Counted from the first letter of the stretch, positions 16,633-25,482 are shown. The stretch: DNA of 64,000 bases from Novosphingobium endophyticum (GCF_014640675.1 NZ_BMHK01000003.1:62001-126000), one strand, 5' to 3'. Translations and numbers: made by a program. Notes: generated by a model from the letters alone, not told the origin.

Positions 16633-17847
16633 ATGGGTAGGCCGCTGGAAGGAATCAAAGTCGTCGAAGTTGCCATGTGGGCCTTCGTACCCACCTGTGG
16701 CGGCATGCTCGCGGACCTCGGCGCGGACATTATCAAAATCGAGCCGCCAACAGGCGATCCGCTGCGCGGCCTCCAGATCGGCGGCCTGAACGAGGAAAGC
16801 CGGCGCATCGACTATTCGTGGGAAAGCTATAACCGCGGCAAGCGCTCGATCACGCTCGACCTCAAGCAGGAAGCGGGCCGCGCGGTGCTGCGCAAGCTGC
16901 TGGCGGATGCGGATGTCTTCCTGACCAGCCTGCTCCCGCCCGCGCGGCGCTCGATGGGAATAGACGCGGCCACGCTGCGCAAGGCCTTCCCGAATCTGAT
17001 CTATGCCAGCGGCAGCGCGTCAGGTCCCAATGGCCCGGAGAGCGAGAAAGGCGGCTATGACGCCATCACCTTCTGGGCGCGCGGCGGCATTTCGTCCTCG
17101 CTCACCGTGGAAGGCGCGCAGCATCCCGTCGGCCCGCCGGGCCCGGCCTTTGGCGATACGCTGTCCGGTGCGATGCTCGCCGGCGCGATCAGTGCCGCCA
17201 TCGCGAGGCGCGCGATGACGGGCGAGGCGGGCGAAGTCGATGTTTCGCTGCTCGGCACCGCGATGTGGTCTATGCAGCGCTACATCTGCCAGGCGACGGC
17301 CGACGGCGTGCGGAAATTCCCCAAGCCGCCCGCCGACAAACCGCACAACGTGCTCGTCAGCAACTATCGCACGTCCGACGAGCGCTTCGTTGCGCTGTGC
17401 ATGCTGCAGGCGGACAAGTACTGGGCGCCCTTGTGCGAAACAGCCGGACGGCCGGACCTCGCCGCCGACCCGCGCTTCGCAGACACCAGGGCCCGGCGCG
17501 AGAACATCGACGCCTGCCATGCCGAGGTAAAGGCGCTGTTCGCGTCGAAGACGCTGGCGGAGTGGAAGGACATCCTTTCCCGCCAGCAGGGTCAGTGGGA
17601 CGTGGTGCAGGACGTCGGTGAAATGAAGGACGACGTGCAGGCGCAGGCCAACGGCTACATCAAGCATGTCGATTATGGTGACGGGACCGATATTCCAATG
17701 GTAGGCCTCCCGATGCTGTTCAACGGCGCGCCGCTGGATTCCACGCGTTCGCCGGAACTGGGGGCGGACAGCGACGCGGTGCTAGCCAGCCTCGGCTACA
17801 GCGAAGACGAGATCATCGACCTCAAGGTGCAGGGAGTCGTGTTCTGA
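16633..17847 (+). CDS. CaiB/BaiF family (class III) CoA transferase
   Basis: A 404-residue class III CoA transferase moving CoA between carboxylic acids, activating a substrate without ATP. Family blocks are GIKVVEVAMWAFVPTCGGML, LGADIIKIEPPTGDPLRG, NRGKRSITLDLK, and GEAGEVDVSLLG, where the Asp after GEV is the position of the catalytic carboxylate in the family. ATG at 16633 follows AAGGAACCACG. The stop overlaps the DUF35 start by one base (TGATG), so it forms an operon with the DUF35 and thiolase-like genes. Regulated from site A (inference). Confidence 0.92.
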   Translation: MGRPLEGIKVVEVAMWAFVPTCGGMLADLGADIIKIEPPTGDPLRGLQIGGLNEESRRIDYSWESYNRGKRSITLDLKQEAGRAVLRKLLADADVFLTSLLPPARRSMGIDAATLRKAFPNLIYASGSASGPNGPESEKGGYDAITFWARGGISSSLTVEGAQHPVGPPGPAFGDTLSGAMLAGAISAAIARRAMTGEAGEVDVSLLGTAMWSMQRYICQATADGVRKFPKPPADKPHNVLVSNYRTSDERFVALCMLQADKYWAPLCETAGRPDLAADPRFADTRARRENIDACHAEVKALFASKTLAEWKDILSRQQGQWDVVQDVGEMKDDVQAQANGYIKHVDYGDGTDIPMVGLPMLFNGAPLDSTRSPELGADSDAVLASLGYSEDEIIDLKVQGVVF

Positions 17848-18263
17848 TGGGCGAGGCCCCCGCGCGCAAGCTCCCGGCGCTGGAGCCGGAGACGGAATTC
17901 TTCTGGACCTCCGGCGCGGACGGGCATCTGCGCATCCAGCGCTGCGGCAACTGCGGTCTGTGGCAACATCCGCCCCTCCCCCGCTGCGCCGCTTGCGGCA
18001 GCGAGCAGGTCGCGGCGCAGGCCACGTCGGGCAAGGGCCGGATCGCCAGCTACACGGTCAATCACGAACCGTGGGTGCCCGGTCTCGAAGTGCCCTTCGT
18101 CTATGCGGCGGTGGAACTCATCGAGCAGGCGCAGCTCTACGTCCTCACCAACATCCTCGCGCCTGTCGACGCTGTACGGATCGGTATGCCGGTAGAGGTC
18201 GAGTTCGAACGGCACGAGGACGTCTGGCTGCCGATGTTTCGCCCGGCGCGAGGCGCTGTATGA
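17847..18263 (+). CDS. Zn-ribbon/OB-fold (DUF35) acyl-CoA-binding protein
   Basis: A 138-residue protein with an N-terminal rubredoxin-like zinc ribbon (Cys33, Cys36, Cys47 and Cys50; RCGNCG and RCAACG) and a DUF35 OB fold. DUF35 proteins partner thiolase-like enzymes: in steroid side-chain degradation the DUF35 domain of ChsH2 joins the thiolase-like aldolase Ltp2. Here it is followed, with a 4-bp ATGA overlap, by a thiolase-like gene, so the two probably form such a complex. GKGRIASYTVNHEPWVPG is the typical OB-fold start. Confidence 0.92.
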   Translation: MGEAPARKLPALEPETEFFWTSGADGHLRIQRCGNCGLWQHPPLPRCAACGSEQVAAQATSGKGRIASYTVNHEPWVPGLEVPFVYAAVELIEQAQLYVLTNILAPVDAVRIGMPVEVEFERHEDVWLPMFRPARGAV

Positions 18264-19444
18264 CGCAGCTTCCCGAAAAGCTCACCTGCATCACCGGCGC
18301 GGGCCAGTCTGAAGTCGGCCGCCCCTCCCCGCGCACCGCGCTGCAACTCACGGCCGACGCATGCCTTGAGGCAATCGCCGACGCGGGCCTCACGCCGGCG
18401 GACATCGACGGCATAGCCTGCTACCCCGGCAAGTCCTCTGAAGGCGGCGGGATCGCTCCTGTCAGCCCCTCGGAAGCCGCCGCCGTGCTGGGCATCGACC
18501 CGAAGTGGATCCTCGCCTCGGCCGAGGGTTTCAGTCACATGGCACCGATCTTCAATGCCGTGACCGCCATCGCCTGCGGTCTCGCGCGGCATGTGGTGGT
18601 GTTTCGCTCGGTGGCGCAGGCGACGGCACGCATGGCCTCGCGATCCTCCACGCTGATGTCGCCCTCACGCAGCCGCGTGGAGGGCAACAATGCCTGGACA
18701 GTGCCGTTCAACGCGCTCTCGCCGATCAACACTTTCGCGCTTTATGCCCAGGCCTATTTCGACAAGTACGGCGCGAACGAGGAGCAGCTCGGCATGATCG
18801 CGGTGAACAACCGCCGCAACGCCGCGCACAATCCGAACGCGATCTACCGGAAGCCGCTGAGCCTCGAAGACTATCTGGCCAGCCGCGTGATCTCTTCGCC
18901 GCTGCGCCTGTTCGACTGCGACAGCCACATCGACGGTTCGACCGCGATCGTGATTTCACATCGCGACGCCGCGAAGGACGGCAGGAACCCGCCGCTCCAC
19001 ATCGAATCCATGGGCATGGCGGTCGGCGGTCTGTGGGTGGGCAAGTACGAGGGCGACTTCACCGCGATGCCCGCCGCGCACAAGGCGGGAAAAATGCTGT
19101 GGTCGCGCACCGACCTCAGGCCCGGAGACATGGACTGCGCGCAGATCTACGACGGATTCTCGATCCACGTCTGGATGTGGATGGAAGCCCTGGGCCTCGT
19201 GCCGCGCGGCGAGGCCTGCCGCTTCGTGGAAGGCGGAAACCGCATCGCGCTGGACGGCGAGCTACCGCTCAATACCGGCGGCGGCCAGCTCTCGGCCGGG
19301 CGTTTCCACGGCTATGGGCATATTCACGAGGCGACCGTGCAACTCTGGGACCGGGGCGGCGGGCGTCAGGTGAAGGACGCGCGGACCTGTGTGATTTCCA
19401 ACGGCGGCTACGGCTACGGCGCGATGATCCTGCGGCGCGATTGA
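18260..19444 (+). CDS. Thiolase-like (lipid-transfer/SCP-x type) protein, possible aldolase
   Basis: A 394-residue thiolase-superfamily protein starting at 18260 in an ATGA overlap with the DUF35 gene. The region that normally carries the nucleophilic Cys reads SAEGFSHMAPIFNAV, with no Cys in place. The C-terminal part keeps GGGQLSAGRFHGYGHIHEA and ends ISNGGYGYGAMILRRD, with Gly/Tyr where true thiolases have the second Cys motif. Ltp2-type steroid aldolases show the same loss, so a carbon-carbon lyase acting on a CoA ester is more likely than a classical thiolase. The substrate is unknown. Confidence 0.82.
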   Translation: MTQLPEKLTCITGAGQSEVGRPSPRTALQLTADACLEAIADAGLTPADIDGIACYPGKSSEGGGIAPVSPSEAAAVLGIDPKWILASAEGFSHMAPIFNAVTAIACGLARHVVVFRSVAQATARMASRSSTLMSPSRSRVEGNNAWTVPFNALSPINTFALYAQAYFDKYGANEEQLGMIAVNNRRNAAHNPNAIYRKPLSLEDYLASRVISSPLRLFDCDSHIDGSTAIVISHRDAAKDGRNPPLHIESMGMAVGGLWVGKYEGDFTAMPAAHKAGKMLWSRTDLRPGDMDCAQIYDGFSIHVWMWMEALGLVPRGEACRFVEGGNRIALDGELPLNTGGGQLSAGRFHGYGHIHEATVQLWDRGGGRQVKDARTCVISNGGYGYGAMILRRD

Positions 19445-19531
19445 GACGCTGACTCGGCACCCCCTCCCTTCAGGACGAGACATACCCGCGCTTGCCCGTG
19501 AAACGGACGGCGCCGGAGTCGAGTCGCGCTC

Positions 19532-19578
19532 TTGACAAAATCATTCCCTATTGCGATACTTAGTTCTCTATTTCGAAT
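19532..19578 (+). promoter_or_regulatory. Sigma-70-like promoter with tandem operator, site B
   Basis: TTGACA (19532-19537), 17 bp, GATACT (19555-19560) reads toward the amidohydrolase gene. Two copies of the 16-bp unit, ATTCC-CTATTG-CGATA (19543-19558) and GTTCT-CTATTT-CGAAT (19563-19578), are 20 bp apart and cover the -10 box and start site, a position that fits repression. Confidence 0.7.
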
Positions 19579-19619
19579 TAATGGAAGTGGCCGGAAATCG
19601 GCACGAGAGGAGATGAAAG

Positions 19620-20819
19620 ATGGGCGAGGCAGATCCCGCGATCCGGGGCGGCAGTGTCGCCGAATGGCATTACGGTCCGATCTTCGACGCGGACGCGCAC
19701 ATCGATCCACCGCACGACATGTGGAAGAACTACCTGCCTTCCCATCTCAAGGATCGCGCCCCCTTCATCGAGCACGCGGACGACGGCGACTACATCTGCT
19801 TTGAAGGCAACCGCCGCCCCTTCATGATGATCAACAACCAGGCCGGGCGCGAGGGTAAGAACTTCAAGATGAAGGGCCGCCTTGCCGACCAGCGCAAGGT
19901 CTGGGAGCCGGCCACGCGCCTTGCCGACATGGATACGGACGGCATGGACGCCGCGCTGCTGTTTGGCGGCGGCCCGCTCGGTTCCTTCGACAACGAACTC
20001 TACGTCGCCAGCTACGAGGCTTATCAGAACTGGGTGCTGGACTTCTGCTCGGCGGCGCCCGACCGGCTCTACCCCGTCGGCTACGTGCCGATGCGCGACA
20101 TTGACGAGACCATCGAACACGTTCGCCGTCTGGCGAAGAAGGGCTTTCGCGCGATCAACCTGCCGGCCTTTCCGCAGAACAAGAATGCCTGGGAAACCAG
20201 TTCGGGCGTCAAGGCGCTCAAGGCCGGGCAAGTCTCGGCGCTGACCGGGGAGCAGAAGGGCGATCTGCAATACTTCCAGCCCGAGTTCGACAAGCTCTGG
20301 TCGGCGATCTGCGACGAAGGGCTGGTCGTCACCTTCCACCTCGGCGCGCGCGTGCCGCGCTTCGGCGAGAAGCAGTATTTCCTGCCCGACATGCCGATGT
20401 CCAAGATGGCGATGGCCGAGCCCATCGGAATCTTCATCTTCAACTGCATCTTCGATCGCTTCCCCGACCTGAAGATCGGCAGCATGGAAAGCGGCGTGGG
20501 CTGGTTCGCCTGGTTCACCGAGTACATCACGCGCACGTGGGAAAAGCAGCGTTTCTGGACCGAAAGCCAGCTGAAGAACCCGCCCAGCTACTACATGGAC
20601 CGCAACGTCTTCGGCTCGTTCATCCAGGACCGCACCGGCATTCTCAACCGCGACCTGCCGGGCGGCGGAAACATCATGTGGTCATCGGACTATCCGCATT
20701 CGGAAACGACCTTCCCGAACTCACGCGCGATCATCCAGCGCGATTTCGAAGGCGTTCCCGAGGAGGACGTGAAGGCCATCATCAACGGCAATTGCCGAAA
20801 GCTGCTCGGCCTGAGCTGA
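19620..20819 (+). CDS. Amidohydrolase (amidohydrolase_2) family protein
   Basis: A 399-residue metal-dependent hydrolase or decarboxylase with a TIM-barrel fold. FDADAHIDPPHDMWKNYLP near the N-terminus supplies the first metal ligands, VTFHLGARVPRFG the central His, and WSSDYPHSETTFPNS the late Asp. Relatives hydrolyse C-C bonds or decarboxylate ring-cleavage products. The start at 19620 follows GAGAGGAGATGAAAG. It is a single-gene unit with its own promoter and operator pair (site B), and ends in a convergent arrangement with the second phosphotransferase gene. Confidence 0.9.
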   Translation: MGEADPAIRGGSVAEWHYGPIFDADAHIDPPHDMWKNYLPSHLKDRAPFIEHADDGDYICFEGNRRPFMMINNQAGREGKNFKMKGRLADQRKVWEPATRLADMDTDGMDAALLFGGGPLGSFDNELYVASYEAYQNWVLDFCSAAPDRLYPVGYVPMRDIDETIEHVRRLAKKGFRAINLPAFPQNKNAWETSSGVKALKAGQVSALTGEQKGDLQYFQPEFDKLWSAICDEGLVVTFHLGARVPRFGEKQYFLPDMPMSKMAMAEPIGIFIFNCIFDRFPDLKIGSMESGVGWFAWFTEYITRTWEKQRFWTESQLKNPPSYYMDRNVFGSFIQDRTGILNRDLPGGGNIMWSSDYPHSETTFPNSRAIIQRDFEGVPEEDVKAIINGNCRKLLGLS

Positions 20820-20851
20820 ACCGTACAATGCCTGAAGAGTGGGCTGCCGGC

Positions 20852-20869
20852 CCCCGGCCCGTGCCGGGG
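20852..20869. terminator. GC hairpin between convergent genes
   Basis: Stem CCCCGGC / GCCGGGG (20852-20858 and 20863-20869), loop CCGT, in the 93-bp gap between the amidohydrolase and the convergent phosphotransferase. No T-run follows on either side, so it may instead be a small palindromic repeat. Confidence 0.45.
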
Positions 20870-20912
20870 TGACCGGGGGGCAACGACCACTCTCTCCGAG
20901 ACCCCCGGCGCC

Positions 20913-21962
20913 TCACTCAACCTTCAGTCGCGTCCTCATTGCCGCCTCGTCCATCATCGGCGCGCCGCGTAGATGCCCCAGGCGGATGCCGGTGCAGGTC
21001 ATCTTGAACTGCGCGAAGTCCTCGTACCAGCCGAGATCGGCGGCCGACTTGCCGGTGATTTCTTCCCACAGATCAACCGTCTCGTCGCGGCTGCCCATGC
21101 CTTCCAGCGGCGCGCCATAAGTGGACTGCGGCCCGTGCATCGTGTCCGCCAGCACGCAGAACCACGCGAGGTCATGGAGCGCACCGCCGAGCGAAGGCTG
21201 TTCCCAGTCCATCACCGCGACGACATCGAAATTCTCATCGAACATCATGTTGCCGATGCGTGCATCGCCCCAGACCAGCCCCTCCGGGCGATTCTTCGGC
21301 CAGAGCGCCTTGAGGCGGGCCAGGGCCTCGTCGAGCACCGGCAGGGTCTCCGTTTCCTGCAGCCAGGCGGCGAAGCGGGTGTACTTCTCCCACTCCTGCT
21401 CAAGCCCCTGCTCCGCTCCGTCCGGGCCCTTCAGGAAGGCGCATTCGCCGAGAGGCACTTTCTGGATCGCGGCAAGCTGGCCAACGGCGTTGCGCCACAA
21501 CACGCGGCGCTGCTCGGGCGCGGCATCCCTCAGCCAGCCTTCGCGCGCATAGGGCGGTACCGAAACGGGCACGCGGCCCTGTTTCTTCTCCATCACGAAG
21601 AAGGGATTGCCGAGAAGCGAGGCGTCCTCCTCGAACCACAGGGGGCGCGCCACGCGCACGTAACCGCCGTCGCTGAGCACCTTCATGATCTGGTACTGCT
21701 CGTCGAACAGGTTGTCGGGAAAGACGGTGAACGACCGGGGCTTGATCCTCAGCACACAGCCTTGGGCATGATCGCGGCCCGCTTCCCTCCAGTGCGCGTC
21801 GAACAGGATCGTTTCGTGGCTCTGCCCGGCGCCACGCGGGTAGGCGAGATTGGCGATGGCGATGTCGCTGGCCTGCGGCATGCGCGTGCCGAGCCACCCC
21901 GCCAGACGGGTTGCCAGTTCATCCAGATCCCGGGTCTCCGGCGCGACGATCACGTCTGACAC
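20913..21962 (-). CDS. Phosphotransferase (APH-fold) family protein
   Basis: A 349-residue APH-fold protein, distinct from the one at 15414. The catalytic segment is GLVWGDARIGNMMFDENFDV and the second metal Asp is in VAVMDWEQPSLGG. The N-terminal half contains HETILFDAHW and PLWFEEDASLLGNPFFVMEK as in the acyl-CoA-dehydrogenase-associated APH family. It probably phosphorylates a hydroxylated intermediate. The promoter (TTGACC-17-TATCAA) and operator site C lie directly upstream. Confidence 0.88.
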   Translation of the reverse strand: MSDVIVAPETRDLDELATRLAGWLGTRMPQASDIAIANLAYPRGAGQSHETILFDAHWREAGRDHAQGCVLRIKPRSFTVFPDNLFDEQYQIMKVLSDGGYVRVARPLWFEEDASLLGNPFFVMEKKQGRVPVSVPPYAREGWLRDAAPEQRRVLWRNAVGQLAAIQKVPLGECAFLKGPDGAEQGLEQEWEKYTRFAAWLQETETLPVLDEALARLKALWPKNRPEGLVWGDARIGNMMFDENFDVVAVMDWEQPSLGGALHDLAWFCVLADTMHGPQSTYGAPLEGMGSRDETVDLWEEITGKSAADLGWYEDFAQFKMTCTGIRLGHLRGAPMMDEAAMRTRLKVE

Positions 21963-22000
21963 GAATTCACTCTCCCGACTTCCCGAATGCCGACAATGTA

Positions 22001-22059
22001 ATTCGGCATTTCGAATATCTTTTCGCCTATTTGATAAGACGACAAAGCGGACGGGTCAA
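22001..22059 (-). promoter_or_regulatory. Promoter and tandem operator, site C
   Basis: Minus-strand promoter TTGACC (22059-22054), 17 bp, TATCAA (22036-22031) for the phosphotransferase gene. Two 16-bp units lie 20 bp apart: ATTCG-GCATTT-CGAAT at 22001-22016 (the best palindrome of all copies) and TTTCG-CCTATT-TGATA at 22021-22036, the latter overlapping the -10 box. Confidence 0.7.
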
Positions 22060-22098
22060 GCGAAGCTCGCCCCTGTATGGTCCCGGCGGGAGATAAGA

Positions 22099-22944
22099 TC
22101 AGTCGAGGTCGGCGGGGCGTCCGGAGAGGAAGCGCGAAATGCGCTCGCAAGCCTCGGCCAGGCGGCGGCCCGCCAGCATGATCTGGGGCCCGGTCAGCGC
22201 GCTATCAAAGCCGGCCATGACCAGCGAGATCGTCGCGCGGTCCCGGCTGTCATAGATCGGCGCCATAAGCGCCATGACGGGGTAGGACCTGTCATCTTCG
22301 AACCGGGTCACGGGAACGACCGGCGGATCCTCACTTGCCGCGCGGATGCCCGAGGGTTCCGCTTCGGGCGCGCTGCCGGGGCGGCGGACAAGGGGGATGA
22401 AGCCCTGCTCACGCACGAATTCCATCCCCGCCTGCATTTGCGCCACCTGATCGGCGCCGGGCACGGGGTCAGACCGGGTGATCCACGCATCGGCATCGCG
22501 CGGGGAGCGGGCGAAGAAGGAAATCGCCTGAATCCAGCGCAGCGGCATGCGCGTTCCCATGGGCACGGGATATCCGACATGGCTCATCGATGCCGCGCGC
22601 TCACGCAAATGGATCGTGTCGCCTTCCAGGAAATAGGCACCGCACACGATGTCGAACTCGTCGGCGAGGCTGCGCATCTCCGGCTGCGCCACCTGCAGCG
22701 GCGAGAAGTGCTCCGCGGCCGTGCGCCCGATCGCGGCCAGCGCCGGGCCGAGCACATAGGTCTTGTCGGTGGTGCGATAGAGATAGCCCACGTCGACCAG
22801 CCCGGTCAGCAGCGCATGACAGGTGGCGCGACTGAGCTTCAGCGCGCGCACAAGGTCGGTCAGCGCGAAAGCCTGACCGGGATGGTCGGCAATGAAATTC
22901 AGGATTGCGGCGACGCGGCGCACGCCTGGAGATGAACGCGACAC
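22099..22944 (-). CDS. IclR family transcriptional regulator
   Basis: A 281-residue regulator: N-terminal winged helix-turn-helix (VRRVAAILNFIADHPGQAFA, LTDLVRALKLSRATCHALLT) and C-terminal IclR effector domain (LADEFDIVCGAYFLEGDTIH, RMPLRWIQAISFFARSP). IclR proteins bind a small catabolic effector and act as repressors or activators. Its gene lies in the middle of the cluster whose promoters share the 16-bp pseudo-palindrome, and one copy (site D) sits at its own promoter, so it is probably the local regulator and autoregulated. Confidence 0.93.
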   Translation of the reverse strand: MSRSSPGVRRVAAILNFIADHPGQAFALTDLVRALKLSRATCHALLTGLVDVGYLYRTTDKTYVLGPALAAIGRTAAEHFSPLQVAQPEMRSLADEFDIVCGAYFLEGDTIHLRERAASMSHVGYPVPMGTRMPLRWIQAISFFARSPRDADAWITRSDPVPGADQVAQMQAGMEFVREQGFIPLVRRPGSAPEAEPSGIRAASEDPPVVPVTRFEDDRSYPVMALMAPIYDSRDRATISLVMAGFDSALTGPQIMLAGRRLAEACERISRFLSGRPADLD

Positions 22945-22952
22945 ATCTTATC

Positions 22953-23003
22953 TTTCACAATTTCGAATTTTGTCGCCTAGTTTGGAAATCACTGCCGCGT
23001 CAA
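22953..23003 (-). promoter_or_regulatory. IclR gene promoter region, operator site D
   Basis: One clear 16-bp unit TTTCA-CAATTT-CGAAT at 22953-22968. A second, degraded relative lies 18-20 bp further (TGTCGCCTAG... at 22971-22986). TTGACG (23003-22998, minus) is a possible -35 box, but the -10 is weak. Confidence 0.5.
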
Positions 23004-23100
23004 TAGTCAGAGCTGCTTATTTGCCGGCCACTGCTCCCTGTTTCGGCGGGGGCTTTTTTCTGTCTCATGCGTTGGAGCGGCAGGGACAGGAGACACAAAA

Positions 23101-23553
23101 ATGAAATTTCTCGCAGCAATTCTGCCATTGGCCCTATTTGCCTTGGGTGCGTGCGAGGCAAGGTATGCGCCGACGACGGATCAGCGCGATGGGCAGCTCA
23201 CGCCGTCTTCCGGCGACGCGCCAGCCGGCGAGGTGCTTTTGCCACAGGGCGAGTTTCGCGTGGCCGGGGCCGATGGTGTGGATGTAAACCTAGGGCATGC
23301 GATTACCGTCTCGATCGACGACGATACGATCGCGCTCGCATCGCAATGCGTTACGCCCCGCTGGACCTACAACTATTCGGGCGGGACACTGGCCACTCAG
23401 GCGATCCCCGATCCCATCTGCGACCGTGGGCGTTATCCGGCGGAAGAGGCGGCAATGGCCGTGTTCGATGCGCCTAAAATCATCATGCGCACACCGGAAA
23501 ACGGCTGGTATATCGCTGGCGGCGGACGCAGCATCACGCTCTTCTCGCAATAG
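23101..23553 (+). CDS. Small lipoprotein of unknown function
   Basis: I do not recognise this 150-residue protein. It has a signal peptide and lipobox (LFALGACEAR, Cys at about residue 18), so it is probably a lipoprotein. The mature part includes HAITVSIDDDTIALASQCVT and TYNYSGGTL and ends ENGWYIAGGGRSITLFSQ. GGAGACACAAAA precedes the ATG. It has no operator of the catabolic cluster upstream and runs opposite to its neighbours, followed directly by the gltX remnant, so it may be backbone DNA rather than part of the catabolic block. Confidence 0.75.
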   Translation: MKFLAAILPLALFALGACEARYAPTTDQRDGQLTPSSGDAPAGEVLLPQGEFRVAGADGVDVNLGHAITVSIDDDTIALASQCVTPRWTYNYSGGTLATQAIPDPICDRGRYPAEEAAMAVFDAPKIIMRTPENGWYIAGGGRSITLFSQ

Positions 23554-23580
23554 GCGAGTAGCCGCGCTAACGGCTGCGCG

Positions 23581-23850
23581 ACCATCGCCCGTTTCGCTCC
23601 GTCCCCGCCGGTCGCCTGCATGTCGGCAATATCCGCACCGCGCTGCATAAACTGGCTGCTGGCCCGCAAGGCCGGCGGGCGATTCCTGCTGCGGATCGAT
23701 GACACCCATGCGGAGCGGTCGAAAGAGGAATATGTCGAGGCGATCCGCGCGGATCCCCCTGACTGGGGTTGGCGCCCGATGGCGAGGAGCGCCAGTCCGC
23801 GCGGCTGGAAGCGGAAGGCCGTGCCTATCTCAGCTTCGCCCGAGCCGCTC
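23581..23850 (+). pseudogene. gltX: Decayed 5' fragment of glutamyl-tRNA synthetase
   Basis: Reading across three frames gives the start of a class I glutamyl-tRNA synthetase: TIARFAPSPP, then (shifted) GRLHVGNIRTALH with the HIGH-type motif, then (shifted) WLLARKAGGRFLLRIDDTHA and ERSKEEYVEAIRAD, then (shifted) PDGEERQSARLEAEGRAYL. At least three frameshifts and an apparent internal deletion are present, and the rest of the gene is missing. The fragment stops at the 3' end of the convergent acyl-CoA ligase gene. It cannot be functional; an intact gltX must lie elsewhere. Confidence 0.8.
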
Positions 23851-25383
23851 GGCCATCATTTTCGCGATCTCGCGGCGCGCCACCTTGTTCGAATGCAGGA
23901 GCGGCACCTCCTCTCGCGCGAATTCGGCATAGGCGCGCGGCACCTTGTAGCTCGAGAGGCGCTTGCGCAGTTCCGCCTCGATCGCATCGAAATCGAGCCT
24001 CGCCCCTTCGCGGGGAACCACGGCCGCGACGACAAGCTGCCCGCGCTCCTTGTCCGGCAGGCCCACGACATAGGCGCTGTGCACACCCTCCAGCGACTGC
24101 AGTTCCATCTCCACCTCCGCCGGCGAGACGTTGGAACCGGCCGCCTTTATCATGTCTCCGCCGCGGCCGGCGAAATGGACGCGCCGCCCCTGCGGACGGT
24201 CCTCGACCATGCACATGTCCCCGGTGCGATAGTAGCCGTCCGGCGTGTAGTGTTCCGCCTTCTCGATCTTGTGCAGCGAAGGCGCGACCGGATAGCCGCG
24301 CACCTGCATCTCGCCAACCTGGCCGCTGGCGACCGGGCGGTTCTCCTCGTCGGCGATGCGAATCTCGTAGCCGGGCGCGAAGTGGTCCATCGGCGCGCAG
24401 ACCGGATAACCCGGTGCGCGGAAATCGTCGCCCCAGGAATAGGGGCCCAGCGTCTCGCTCATGCCCAGGCCCCACCAGGGCTTAGGCCCCTGGATCAGCT
24501 TCAGGTCTTCTTCGGCGAGCACGCTGCCCATCGCAAAGCGGCTGTTGCTGAGCGTGCGCTCGGCGCAGACGGTGATCGCGCCCGATTCCCAATTGGGCAG
24601 GAGGTACATCATCATGCCGCCGACCCAGAACATGGGAAGCATCGCCGGGCAGCGCTGCCCGCGCGGCGTGCCCATCATCTCGCGCAAGGTGTGGCTGCGG
24701 AACATGACCGGGCCATGCAGGTGCTTCACCCCCTTGGGCAGCGCCATAGAGCCCGAAGTGTAGATCTCCACCATCTGGTCGGTTGGATGGACTTCGGACT
24801 CGATTGCCGCCAGCAAGTCGTCGGCGATCGCGGCGCCGGCATCGGTAAGGAACGACATCGGCCTGACCGGATGCGGCAAGCCCTCCCCGCTCGATACGAT
24901 CCAGCGCAGGTAAGGCGCCGCCGAAAGATAAAGCGGCCCCTCGCCTGCCTCGGCCAGTTCGGGCAGCGCGTCCAGCACGCGCCGAGGATAATCCTTGCCC
25001 AGCAACTCGCGTTGCAGGATCAGCCCCTGGACGTCTGACTGGCGCAGCACGCGGACCAGCTCGGCTGCGCGGATCATGGTGCTGATCGGAACCGCTATGG
25101 CGCCGATCCGCGAAACCGCCGCCAGCATCAGGGCAAAGCCGGGGCCATTGCCGAAAATGAATCCCACACGCGCGCCCTTGCCGATCCCCTGCGCGATCAG
25201 CCCGCGCGCGATCTGCGACGAACGGCGATCAAGTTCGGCAAAGCTGATCGTTTCGCGCGCCTCGCCATCGTCTTCGAGAACGATCGCGGTGTCCTCGCCA
25301 TAAGCCCTCGCGGCTGCCCGGATCATCTGCGGAAAGGTCTTCACCGCGCCGGGGTTTTCCGGTGCATCCGTCTCGATGCTCAC
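23830..25383 (-). CDS. AMP-dependent acyl-CoA synthetase/ligase
   Basis: A 517-residue adenylate-forming ligase making an acyl-CoA from a carboxylic acid and ATP. Motifs: P-loop YTSGSMALPKGVKHLHGP, PKPWWGLGMSETLGPYSWGD, GYYRTGDMCMVEDRPQ, GRGGDMIKAAGSNVSPAEVE and the C-terminal HSNKVARREIAKMM with the catalytic Lys. I prefer the GTG at 25383 (VSIETDAPEN) because GAGAGGATG sits just upstream; an in-frame ATG at 25443 has no ribosome site. Operator pair E lies upstream, so the enzyme is probably the entry step of the IclR-controlled pathway. Confidence 0.88.
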   Translation of the reverse strand: MSIETDAPENPGAVKTFPQMIRAAARAYGEDTAIVLEDDGEARETISFAELDRRSSQIARGLIAQGIGKGARVGFIFGNGPGFALMLAAVSRIGAIAVPISTMIRAAELVRVLRQSDVQGLILQRELLGKDYPRRVLDALPELAEAGEGPLYLSAAPYLRWIVSSGEGLPHPVRPMSFLTDAGAAIADDLLAAIESEVHPTDQMVEIYTSGSMALPKGVKHLHGPVMFRSHTLREMMGTPRGQRCPAMLPMFWVGGMMMYLLPNWESGAITVCAERTLSNSRFAMGSVLAEEDLKLIQGPKPWWGLGMSETLGPYSWGDDFRAPGYPVCAPMDHFAPGYEIRIADEENRPVASGQVGEMQVRGYPVAPSLHKIEKAEHYTPDGYYRTGDMCMVEDRPQGRRVHFAGRGGDMIKAAGSNVSPAEVEMELQSLEGVHSAYVVGLPDKERGQLVVAAVVPREGARLDFDAIEAELRKRLSSYKVPRAYAEFAREEVPLLHSNKVARREIAKMMAERLGRS

Positions 25384-25482
25384 TTGCTCATCCTCTCTCG
25401 CTTCTCGTGCTCGGCCGCTGGCATCATGAGTGCGATCGGGCATTTGTCCAGCCCTGCGGCTCCCTCGCCTGGGCTGTTAGCA

